From: Thermoleophilia bacterium
GTDB taxonomy: Bacteria; Actinomycetota; Thermoleophilia; Gaiellales; Gaiellaceae
Direction of reading: 5' to 3'
Length of the DNA: 5,458 bases
Assembly: GCA_014534295.1 (NCBI GenBank)
Contig: JACVRU010000116.1
Coordinates: forward strand, 1 to 5,458
Shown here: one piece after another, positions 1-5,284 of the stretch
Layout of the letters: each line of letters opens with the position of its first letter
Position numbering within the stretch: position 1 is the stretch's first letter
Notes under the pieces: generated by a model
Told to the model about the DNA's origin: nothing
Database searches by the model: none
What the model saw: only the letters and a program-made list of their open reading frames with translations
Translations under genes and position numbers: made by a program

Positions 1-102
1 ATCCTCCTCGGCGCTGCGGACGGCCTCCGGCCGGCCCACGCCCGCGAGAGCGGCGAGGGCGAGAATGAAGAGAGCGACGGCGACGATCCGAACGATGCGC
101 AT
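1..102 (-). CDS. Partial gene: N-terminus of an exported or membrane-anchored protein
   Basis: This is the first 34 codons of a minus-strand gene cut by the left edge. The ATG (102-100) has a strong ribosome binding site, GGAGGAA at 113-107, four bases upstream, which fixes the start. The peptide begins MRIVRIVAVALFILALAALA, a classic signal sequence: two arginines, then about 15 hydrophobic residues, with an A-L-A at residues 18-20 suitable for signal peptidase I. It continues GVGRPEAVRSAEED, polar and probably mature-domain sequence. The product should be secreted or anchored in the membrane. The body of the protein is outside the window, so function cannot be assigned. The GVGRPE stretch after the signal reminds me of actinobacterial SIMPL/DUF541 proteins, but this is memory-based and weak. 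Confidence 0.75.
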   Translation of the reverse strand, partial: MRIVRIVAVALFILALAALAGVGRPEAVRSAEED

Positions 103-130
103 GGGGTTCCTCCAGGGGACGGTGTCGCCG

Positions 131-160
131 GATGTACGCCGCTGCCGGTGCCTCTGTCAC
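131..160 (-). promoter_or_regulatory. Possible promoter of the left-edge exported-protein gene
   Basis: Read on the minus strand, GTGACA (160-155) matches the -35 consensus TTGACA at five of six bases. It is followed after 18 bases by TACATC (136-131), a poor -10 (three of six to TATAAT). Transcription would start near 123-125, giving a leader of about 20-25 bases that contains the GGAGGAA ribosome binding site. The spacing is sensible but the -10 is weak, so this is a candidate only. Confidence 0.3.
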
Positions 161-173
161 ACGTCCGCGCCAA

Positions 174-202
174 CGGACTTTGTGCTCAGAGCCACTAATC
201 CG
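174..202. repeat. Palindromic element, left copy
   Basis: The core GTG-CTC-a-GAG-C-CAC (182-195) is a short palindrome with one bulged C, framed by TT/AA (179-180, 197-198) and an outer CGGA/TCCG stem (174-177, 199-202). It matches the hairpin at 454-486 in the opposite orientation: positions 176-198 agree with the complement of that copy except for one missing G and one central T/A difference. No gene ends beside it, so it is not an obvious terminator. It lies about 72 bases upstream of the left-edge gene's ATG, so it could also be an operator or upstream element for that gene. Confidence 0.6.
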
Positions 203-257
203 GTTTCGACACGGTCCCGTCGCTCGCTCGTCGCACTTCCGGGGCGAGACTGGCTCC

Positions 258-452
258 GTGGTTCCGCTCGCCCCTCGCTACGACCCGAGGATCTACGAGC
301 TCGGTCGCCGGCGGGTGATCCACTCGGAGCGCGACTACTAGGACGCGATCCGCACGGTGATCGAGGACGTTGCCTACCGCGCCGTCGCCGGCCTCCGGAT
401 CGACGCGTACGAGGTCGCCGACCGCGCCCAGGAAGCGCGAGCCGGCCGCTGA
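258..452 (+). pseudogene. Coding-like frame with in-frame TAG; probable gene remnant
   Basis: One frame reads 27 sense codons from GTG 258, meets TAG at 339-341, then reads 36 more codons to TGA 450-452. Both halves look like real coding sequence: 57 of the 63 sense codons end in G or C. The first half reads VPLAPRYDPRIYELGRRRVI and so on; the second contains DAIRTVIEDVAYRAVAGLRI and ends QEARAGR. A single change of TAG to GAG or CAG would restore a 64-codon frame (RDY-E/Q-DAIRTV). I do not recognise the family. There is no good ribosome binding site for GTG 258, and the original 5' end may lie elsewhere. A short live gene starting at GTG 357 (31 codons) is possible but less likely. The frame sits between the two inverted palindromes. 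A sequencing error is an alternative explanation for the stop. Confidence 0.4.
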
Positions 453-453
453 G

Positions 454-486
454 AGAGACTTAGTGGCTCAGAGCCACAAAGTCTCT
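454..486 (-). terminator. Strong hairpin at the end of the HNH operon; right copy of the palindromic element
   Basis: An 8-bp stem (454-461 with 479-486), one A-A mismatch (462/478) and an inner 7-bp stem GTGGCTC (463-469) with GAGCCAC (471-477) fold around a single central base. The inner one or two pairs would open to form the loop. The hairpin overlaps the HNH stop codon (487-485), so it would form at the 3' end of that transcript and probably terminates it or protects the end. It lacks a clear U-tract on the minus strand, so it is not a textbook intrinsic terminator. The same sequence recurs inverted at 174-202, which argues that it is also a repeated element. Confidence 0.55.
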
Positions 487-997
487 ACGCGGCTGCAGCG
501 GCCGCGCCGAGGTAGGTGCGCCAGCCGTCGGGGATCCTCGGAGCCGCCAGGTGGATGAACAACACCGGTGCGGGCGGCTTCGGCGGCACGCGCAGCTCCA
601 TCCGCGCCTCGTCGACGGTGCGATCGCCCTTCCGGTGGTTGCAGGGAGCGCACGCCGTGACGACGTTCTCCCACACGGACTCGCCGCCCCGGCTGCGCGG
701 GACCACGTGGTCGAGCGTCAGCCTCCCGTGGCCGTCGCCGCAGTAGACGCAGCGCCAGCCGTCCCGGGCGAAGAGCGCGCGGCGGGAGATCTTCCGCTGG
801 ACGGCGCGCGGGACGCGCACGTACGTGACGAGCCGGATCACGTGCGGCCAGGGAAAGGTCCGGGTGGCCGTCGTGAGGGGCCGGTCGAGCTGCTCGAGGA
901 CCTCGGCCTTGCCCTTGAAGACGAGCACCGACGCCCGCCGAACGGTGGTCACGTTCAGCGGCTCGTAGCTGGCGTTCAGGACGAGAACCTGCTGCAA
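485..997 (-). CDS. HNH endonuclease family protein
   Basis: This 170-residue protein carries a C-terminal HNH nuclease fold. It opens QQVLVLNASYEPLNVTTVRR, the hallmark N-terminus of a widespread actinobacterial HNH family. The nuclease core spans about residues 75-130: CVYC (C83, C86) and CAPC (C116, C119) should bind the structural zinc, D96-H97 gives the metal-binding and general-base histidine, N111 lies in WEN, and CNHRK (119-123) closes the motif. All key residues are present, so it should be active on DNA. The biological role of the family is unknown. The start is chosen as TTG 997 because it places LNASYEPL where family members have it; no Shine-Dalgarno is evident and only an AGG abuts the codon. 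An extended -10-like TGCTATTTT (1016-1008) just upstream might give a near-leaderless internal transcript. It is the last gene of a minus-strand operon, 35 bases after the DUF4446 stop. The C-terminus ends in six alanines. Confidence 0.9.
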   Translation of the reverse strand: MQQVLVLNASYEPLNVTTVRRASVLVFKGKAEVLEQLDRPLTTATRTFPWPHVIRLVTYVRVPRAVQRKISRRALFARDGWRCVYCGDGHGRLTLDHVVPRSRGGESVWENVVTACAPCNHRKGDRTVDEARMELRVPPKPPAPVLFIHLAAPRIPDGWRTYLGAAAAAA

Positions 998-1032
998 CCT
1001 GCGCCGAAAAATAGCAGCGGCGCGGCGCGGCC

Positions 1033-1509
1033 CTAGCTCGCCATCGCGCGCTCGACCGCCTCCTGCTCCTCCGGGGAGAGGGCCACCGACGGCCGGCCGT
1101 GGTCGAGTTCCTTGACGTAGATGCGGGCGTAGTCCCGGCCCTGGATCGCCGAGAGCACGATCCCGGAGCGCGTCGCGTCGAGGAAGGCGACCGACGCGGA
1201 CTGATGCCCGCCGGCCTCCTCGTAGGCGTCGTACCGGACGATGGAGCAGCGCTGGAGGCAGTCGTCGACGCGGCGGTCGACGCGCCCGAGCCCACCTGCG
1301 ACCTCGTCCACCGAGCCGTGGAGATCGTCGATGCGGGCCTGGAGCGAGACGGCGAAGTCGACGACGTCCTGCGTGCCGCCGCCCAGAAGCACGGCCTGGG
1401 CCGCACGCGCACGGCGGAGCAGGACGAGCGCCCAGACGGCGATCGCTACGGCGAGCCCGGCCGCCACCGCAGCCCCGATCGCGAGCACGCCTGCGGTCCC
1501 GGCGTCCAC
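1033..1509 (-). CDS. DUF4446 family membrane protein
   Basis: This 158-residue protein matches the DUF4446 family by layout and by its most conserved block. Residues 7-31 are one hydrophobic membrane segment followed by the basic LRRAR. Residues 47-85 form an amphipathic, probably coiled-coil helix with regular hydrophobic spacing. The globular end begins near residue 89 with IVRYDAYEEAGG, then SVAFLDATRSGIVLSAIQGR, then a Y-V-K-E strand and a closing helix with SPEEQEAVERAM. The family is widespread in Actinobacteria and Firmicutes and has no known function. The first codon is GTG, three bases after the stop of the upstream gene (TAG-GCC-GTG), so translation is almost certainly coupled and the proteins may act together at the membrane. 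The order N-in, helix, coiled coil, cytoplasmic domain is inferred from the basic residues after the segment. Its overall length is normal for the family. Confidence 0.88.
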   Translation of the reverse strand: MDAGTAGVLAIGAAVAAGLAVAIAVWALVLLRRARAAQAVLLGGGTQDVVDFAVSLQARIDDLHGSVDEVAGGLGRVDRRVDDCLQRCSIVRYDAYEEAGGHQSASVAFLDATRSGIVLSAIQGRDYARIYVKELDHGRPSVALSPEEQEAVERAMAS

Positions 1510-1512
1510 GGC

Positions 1513-2664
1513 CTACGGCGGGGTGAGCGTGAAGGTGACCGAGTAGGAGGCGGTGTTGTTGTCGATCCGGGTTTCGCCCGGGACGGCCTTCGCCTCGGCC
1601 TTGACAGTCGTCTTCTGCGCGAACTGGACGATCTGCCCGAGGTTCCGGAACACCAGCGACTTCTGCTCGCCAGGATTGATGATCTGGATCCGCCCCTGCT
1701 TTCGGATCGGCTGGGGACTCTGCTCGATCGTGAACACGAGCTCGACTCCGACCTCCTGGTTCTCGCCGGAGTTCTCGATCGTCACCTCGAAGGCCAGGTC
1801 GGGCGTGGCGACGACGAAGTTGTCCTGCCCCCGCTGCAGAGACTGGCCGCTCGGCATCGCCCGCACCGAGACGAGCGACGTCCCGTGCAGGCCGGGCGCC
1901 GGCTCGCCTCCGCCCTGCCCGCCGACCAGGCGCTGCCAGATCTGGGCCAGCAGGCGCTCCGTGGCGAGGTCGGTGTTTGCCAGGAAGACGGAGCCCGGCA
2001 CCTCGATGCCGCGGATGTCTCGCGACTCCATGACCGTTCGGGACGACGCGACGAACTCGTCCGACCAGACGACGTCGCTCGCGAGCAGGCGCCGCATCGG
2101 CGGGGCGAGCACCTTCCCCGGGTCGCCCGGCGTCGAGCTCGCGACCTGCTGGAACGCGTCCTGGAGCTGGCGCAGACCGGCGGCACGGAGCTCTAGCGAC
2201 TCGATCGCCTCCTGGTGCTGCTCGCGCAGCCGGCCGGGCGGGTCGAGCTGGCGGGCGCGCTCGACGTCCTGCGCCTGCTGCTGTGCGAGGCCTCCCAGCG
2301 TCTCCTGGAGGTCTCCGACGCTGATTCCCGGTGTGGTCAGGGCGTTGTTCAGCTCCTGGCCGACGCCCTGGGAGTCGTCCGCGACCGTCTTCATCGAGGT
2401 CATGTACGACTGGTAGGTGTCGCGCGTGCTGTCCGCGCGGCAGGAGTCGACCCAGATCGCGAGGAGCACGACGAGGACGATCGCAAAGGCAATCAGCCCG
2501 GCCAGCCGCAGCATCGGGGTCAGCCCGGCCGGGGGCTGCGAGGAGCGACGACGGGCGGGACCGAGGGCGGCTTGCGGCGCCCCGCGGACGCGAGGCCGCT
2601 GGGCCTCCCGGGTCTCCGGCTCCTCGAAGAAGTCGAACTGGGTGTCCGTCCCGTCGTCGGTCAT
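1513..2664 (-). CDS. Single-pass membrane protein, helical stalk and C-terminal beta domain, unknown function
   Basis: This 383-residue protein is not one I can name. Residues 1-50 are a disordered cytoplasmic tail: acidic at first (MTDDGTDTQFDFFEEPET), then basic with RRR at 38-40. Residues 52-72 are a strong membrane helix; the basic flank puts the N-terminus inside. Residues 78-180 are helical and rich in Gln, Glu, Arg and Leu, like an extracytoplasmic coiled stalk. Residues 185-275 are mixed. Residues 285-383 alternate hydrophobic residues (LAFEVTIENSGENQEVGVEL, then FRNLGQIVQFAQK, then NNTASYSVTFTLTPP) in the pattern of an immunoglobulin-like, CARDB-like beta sandwich, a common extracellular binding module. 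The ATG at 2664 has only a weak GGTGG upstream. It is the first gene of the operon with DUF4446 and HNH, and is transcribed away from the kinase. Thr6, Thr8 and Thr18 in the acidic tail are possible phosphorylation sites (inference). Confidence 0.82.
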   Translation of the reverse strand: MTDDGTDTQFDFFEEPETREAQRPRVRGAPQAALGPARRRSSQPPAGLTPMLRLAGLIAFAIVLVVLLAIWVDSCRADSTRDTYQSYMTSMKTVADDSQGVGQELNNALTTPGISVGDLQETLGGLAQQQAQDVERARQLDPPGRLREQHQEAIESLELRAAGLRQLQDAFQQVASSTPGDPGKVLAPPMRRLLASDVVWSDEFVASSRTVMESRDIRGIEVPGSVFLANTDLATERLLAQIWQRLVGGQGGGEPAPGLHGTSLVSVRAMPSGQSLQRGQDNFVVATPDLAFEVTIENSGENQEVGVELVFTIEQSPQPIRKQGRIQIINPGEQKSLVFRNLGQIVQFAQKTTVKAEAKAVPGETRIDNNTASYSVTFTLTPP

Positions 2665-2759
2665 GCCGCCACCGGCCGGGGGGCCGAGAAATCCGGCCCA
2701 CTGTAGCCGCTCGCCCGGCTGGCGCAGGACTTCGGAAGCGCGCGGCCAAACCGGATCGG
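2665..2759. promoter_or_regulatory. Divergent intergenic region between the membrane-protein/HNH operon and the kinase operon
   Basis: These 95 bases must hold promoters for both directions. On the minus strand TACAGT (2705-2700) matches TATAAT at four of six and would give a leader of about 28 bases before ATG 2664, but no convincing -35 lies at the right distance. On the plus strand I see no good sigma-70-type pair before ATG 2760. No clear operator palindrome stands out beyond the general GC-rich self-complementarity. Confidence 0.35.
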
Positions 2760-4367
2760 ATGGCCCAGCCCGCGCTCGCGCCGACCGCCTCCGCCCCCGT
2801 CCTCGGCCGCTACCACCCGCTTCGGCCGCTGGGCAGCGGCGGCTCGGGGTCAGTCTGGCTGGCGCACGACGAGGTGACCGGCCTCGACGTCGCGCTCAAG
2901 ATCGTCCCGCGCGAGGGACGCGCCGCCGCTCGTGCGGAGCGAGAGGCCGAGGCCGCGACGAGGCTCCGGCACCCGTACTGCCTCCGCTCCTACGACCTGG
3001 GACACGACGCGCGACACGTCTACATCGTCTACGAGTACGTCCCCGGCCGGACGCTGCGGGAGGCGATGCGCGCCGGCGAGGTCGACGACGCCACGGCGAT
3101 CGAGGCCGCAGCGCAGATCCTCGAGGGCCTCGCGCACTCGCACGCGCGTGGGATCGTCCACCGCGACGTGAAGCCTGCAAACGTGATCCTCGCGGAGGGG
3201 GACGAGGTCTCGATCCGGATCCTCGACTTCGGACTCGCCCTCATGGACCACGTGGACACGCTCACCGCGTCGGGGGACGTGCCCGGCACGCTCGCGTACG
3301 TCCCGCCGGAGCGGCTCGCCGGCGAGGACGCCTCCCCAGCGAGCGACGTCTGGGCGGTCGGCGTGCTCCTCTGGGAAGCGCTCGCCGGCGGCCATCCCTT
3401 TTGGAAGTCTTCCGTGCTCGACGCGGCGAAGGCGATCCAGGCCGGCGCCCCCTCGCTCGCCACGGTCCGCCCCGACCTGCCGCGGCCGCTGACGGCCGCG
3501 GTCGACGGCGCGCTCGCCCTCGAGCCCGGGCGCCGCCCGACGGCGGCGCAGCTCGCCGACGCGCTCCGCACGGCGGCCCGTCCACGAAGGAACATGGCCA
3601 GGGGACAGTCCCCCGGCCAGGTCCGGATCGGCCAGCTGGCCGACCGCTGGGCCGGCGTGCCGCTGACCGGTCTCGGCGCCGGGCTCGGGGCCGCGGCGCT
3701 TCCGTTCTACCCCGGCGGAGCAGCGTTCCTGCTCGGGCTCGCCGCGGCCGCCGCGGCGGCGCTCCGGCCGAGGATCGGGCTGGCGGTCGCCCTCTCCGTG
3801 CTCGTCCTCCCGCTCGGGAACGTGTCGCTCGGCCTCGCGATCGCCTACGCGGCCGCCGCCGCCGCCTGGCTCGCGCTCTTCGCCGGGGAGCCCCGCTGGG
3901 GGGCGCTGCCCGCGCTGGGGCCGTTGCTTGGACCCCTCGGCGTACTCGTGCTCGCCCCCGCCGCCGCGCTTCGGCTCCGCTCCCCGCTCCGACGCGCCGC
4001 CGCGGGCGCCGGGATCGTCGTGGCCGCCGCCGTCGCAGCCGGCCTCCGCGGGACGCCGCTCCCCCTCACCGGCGAGCAGCCTCCGGTCGGCCTCGGGATC
4101 GCCGGGAGCGAGGACGTGGGAGCCGCATCGGGCGCGCTCATCTCGGCGCTGGCCGGCCGGCCCGGGATCGCGCTCGCCGCGGGCGCGCTCGCCGCCGCGG
4201 CGGCCCTCCTGCCCCTGGCGGCCGCGCGGGGACGGTGGCCCGTGGCGGGCCTCGGAGCCGCTCTCGTCGCCGTTCTCCTACTGCCCGTGCCGGAGATCGC
4301 GGCGCTGCCGGTCGTGCTCGGCGCCTGGGCGCTGTGTGTCCCCGGCGTGCTGAGAGCCCCGCGTTAG
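2760..4367 (+). CDS. Transmembrane serine/threonine protein kinase with polytopic membrane tail
   Basis: This 535-residue protein has an intact bacterial Ser/Thr kinase domain at about residues 16-275: glycine loop LGSGGSGSVW (24-33), VALK with Lys47 for ATP, alpha-C Glu62, HRDVKPAN (134-141) with catalytic Asp136 followed by Lys138 and Asn141, DFG (156-158), PGT (176-178), PPE (182-184), DVWAVG (196-201) and the late Arg259 in GRRPTA. The activation loop holds Thr168, Thr170 and Ser171, likely autophosphorylation sites. After a basic linker, residues 300-535 are almost wholly hydrophobic Ala/Leu/Gly/Val sequence with about eight or nine membrane segments. The loop at 430-460 is the only sizeable polar stretch. 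There are no PASTA repeats, unlike PknB. The ATG is chosen because GRYHPLRPLGSG follows 15 residues later as in the family, although no clear ribosome binding site precedes it. fhaA follows after 37 bases, suggesting an operon in which the kinase phosphorylates partners of the FHA proteins. Confidence 0.93.
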   Translation: MAQPALAPTASAPVLGRYHPLRPLGSGGSGSVWLAHDEVTGLDVALKIVPREGRAAARAEREAEAATRLRHPYCLRSYDLGHDARHVYIVYEYVPGRTLREAMRAGEVDDATAIEAAAQILEGLAHSHARGIVHRDVKPANVILAEGDEVSIRILDFGLALMDHVDTLTASGDVPGTLAYVPPERLAGEDASPASDVWAVGVLLWEALAGGHPFWKSSVLDAAKAIQAGAPSLATVRPDLPRPLTAAVDGALALEPGRRPTAAQLADALRTAARPRRNMARGQSPGQVRIGQLADRWAGVPLTGLGAGLGAAALPFYPGGAAFLLGLAAAAAAALRPRIGLAVALSVLVLPLGNVSLGLAIAYAAAAAAWLALFAGEPRWGALPALGPLLGPLGVLVLAPAAALRLRSPLRRAAAGAGIVVAAAVAAGLRGTPLPLTGEQPPVGLGIAGSEDVGAASGALISALAGRPGIALAAGALAAAAALLPLAAARGRWPVAGLGAALVAVLLLPVPEIAALPVVLGAWALCVPGVLRAPR

Positions 4368-4370
4368 ACT
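4365..4370 (+). promoter_or_regulatory. Possible -10 element for fhaA
   Basis: TAGACT overlaps the kinase stop codon and fits the actinobacterial TANNNT -10 pattern, in the context GTTAGACTCG. It would start a transcript near 4377, about 28 bases before the fhaA ATG. I find no matching -35 hexamer at 16-19 bases. It could let fhaA be expressed apart from the kinase. Weak evidence. Confidence 0.25.
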
Positions 4371-4404
4371 CGATCGGCGGCGGGAAAGCCACCCGCAATT
4401 CGTC

Positions 4405-5154
4405 ATGCCCGTCCTCCGGTCGATCGAGCAGAAGCTTGAGTCCCTCTTCGAGGGCGTGTTCGGCCGCGCCTTCCGGACGCACGTCCAGCCGGTCGAGCTC
4501 GCGCGCAAGCTCCAGAAGGAGATGGACGACCACAAGGTCGTCTCGGTGTCGCGCGTCTACGCCCCGAACGAGTACGGCGTCTTCCTCTCGCCAGCCGACC
4601 GGGAGCAGTTCGCCGACTACGAGCGCTCGCTGGTCGAGGAGCTCCAGCTCTACCTCGCCGAGCACGCGCGGCGCGAGGACTACGCGCTGCTCGCACATCC
4701 GCACGTGACCTTCGAGACCGACGACGACCTCGACGTGGGCGAGTTCGGGATCGCGACGCGGATGGTCCAGCCCGAGCGCGGGGGCGGCGCTGCTCCCGAG
4801 GCGGAGCCCGGCCACACGATGGTCTACCGGGCGGCGCCCGCAGAGGTCCCGGCGCCGGAGGAACCGGTCGGCGAGCAGGTGAGCGTCAGCTGGGACGGAC
4901 AGCGGCGGACGATCGACAAGCGCCGCACGCTGATCGGCCGCTCGAAGGAGTGCGACGTCCAGCTCGCCGACCCGAACGCGTCACGCCGGCACGCAGAGCT
5001 CCGCCGCGAGGGCAGCGCCTTCTGGATCGTCGACCTCGACTCCACAAACGGGATCGAGGTGAACGGACGGCGGCTGAAGCGCGCGAAGCTGGAGGACGGC
5101 GACCGGGTGACGCTCGGCTCGACCGAGCTCGTCTTCCGGCGCGAAGGCCCGTGA
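4405..5154 (+). CDS. fhaA: FhaA-like protein: DUF3662 domain plus FHA domain
   Basis: This 249-residue protein has the two-domain build of actinobacterial FhaA. Residues 1-115 are the DUF3662/FhaA N-terminal domain, opening VLRSIEQKLESLFEGVFGRA and continuing through QPVELARKLQKEMDD (28-42) to the VTFETDDDL strand (101-109). Residues 116-157 are a short low-complexity linker with Thr138 in GHTMVYR. Residues 158-246 are an FHA domain with the phosphothreonine-binding residues in place: GRS (178-180), SRRH (193-196), STNG (213-216) and NG (220-221). FhaA binds phosphothreonine on kinase substrates; in mycobacteria it binds the phosphorylated pseudokinase domain of MviN/MurJ and affects peptidoglycan synthesis. 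The linker here is much shorter than in the roughly 530-residue mycobacterial protein. The ATG is supported by the family N-terminus, but no strong ribosome binding site is seen (GGGAAAG lies too far upstream). It follows the kinase by 37 bases and precedes the fhaB-like gene. Confidence 0.93.
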   Translation: MPVLRSIEQKLESLFEGVFGRAFRTHVQPVELARKLQKEMDDHKVVSVSRVYAPNEYGVFLSPADREQFADYERSLVEELQLYLAEHARREDYALLAHPHVTFETDDDLDVGEFGIATRMVQPERGGGAAPEAEPGHTMVYRAAPAEVPAPEEPVGEQVSVSWDGQRRTIDKRRTLIGRSKECDVQLADPNASRRHAELRREGSAFWIVDLDSTNGIEVNGRRLKRAKLEDGDRVTLGSTELVFRREGP

Positions 5155-5179
5155 TCTCGCTCGGCTTCGCCTCGCTCCC

Positions 5180-5214
5180 GGGGGGGACACCATGTTTCGC
5201 GCACGAGCCCCCTT
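5180..5214 (+). terminator. G-run/C-run hairpin after fhaA, possible weak terminator or attenuator
   Basis: Seven G (5180-5186) can pair with CCCCCTT (5208-5214) as five G-C pairs and two G-U pairs around a 21-base loop. The pyrimidine stretch CTTTC follows at 5215-5219. It lies 25 bases beyond the fhaA stop. The U-run is broken by C residues, so any termination is probably partial; it could also be a structured leader for fhaB. Confidence 0.35.
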
Positions 5215-5221
5215 CTTTCAA

Positions 5222-5262
5222 GGATCTCGGCCGCCGCGGCGCCGTCGGCCGCGCCGAGGTCC
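5222..5262 (+). promoter_or_regulatory. Long hairpin just upstream of the fhaB-like gene
   Basis: GGATCTCGGC (5222-5231) pairs with GCCGAGGTCC (5253-5262) over ten positions, nine Watson-Crick pairs and one T-G wobble. Inside, GCGGC (5236-5240) can pair with GCCGC (5248-5252), extending the stem past a four-base bulge. The structure ends 11 bases before the GAGGAG ribosome binding site of the next gene. It could modulate fhaB translation or stabilise a processed transcript. The window is so GC-rich that some pairing is expected by chance, but ten aligned positions is more than usual. Confidence 0.4.
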
Positions 5263-5284
5263 CGACTGTGCTCGAGGAGCAGGG

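Noticed and set aside
65..463. A 132-codon plus-strand open frame in the left intergenic region
   Set aside because: It overlaps the signal-peptide gene on the other strand, becomes Arg/Pro-rich low-complexity sequence, and is out of frame with the more convincing coding-like stretch at 258-452.
485..997. HNH protein as part of a restriction, toxin or defence island with the nearby kinase
   Set aside because: The N-terminus marks a conserved chromosomal actinobacterial HNH family. Neighbours are housekeeping-type membrane and FHA genes, with no methyltransferase, helicase or immunity gene in view. The kinase is on the other strand in a growth/division-type operon.
1099..2196. A 365-codon plus-strand open frame, acidic and Asp/Arg-rich
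   Set aside because: It lies antisense to two good minus-strand genes and its composition is that expected of the reverse complement of GC-rich coding sequence.
485..2749. A 754-codon open frame on the minus strand that could be read as one large HNH fusion protein
   Set aside because: Only the last 170 codons resemble a protein family. The rest is Arg/Ala/Gly/Pro-rich antiphase sequence over the two well-supported genes at 1033-1509 and 1513-2664.
3700..3870. Alanine-rich GCC/GCG runs in the kinase tail as a possible nucleotide repeat
   Set aside because: They are ordinary codons for alanine in membrane helices; there is no fixed repeat unit or spacing.
2417..4708. A 763-codon plus-strand open frame overlapping the kinase
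   Set aside because: It is rich in Arg, Pro and Gly with no domain, and runs across the kinase and into fhaA in another frame; a product of high GC and few stop codons.
5191..5284. Small open frame starting at ATG 5191 between fhaA and the fhaB-like gene
   Set aside because: It encodes Arg/Pro-rich sequence across two hairpins, has no ribosome binding site and simply runs into the next gene in another frame.
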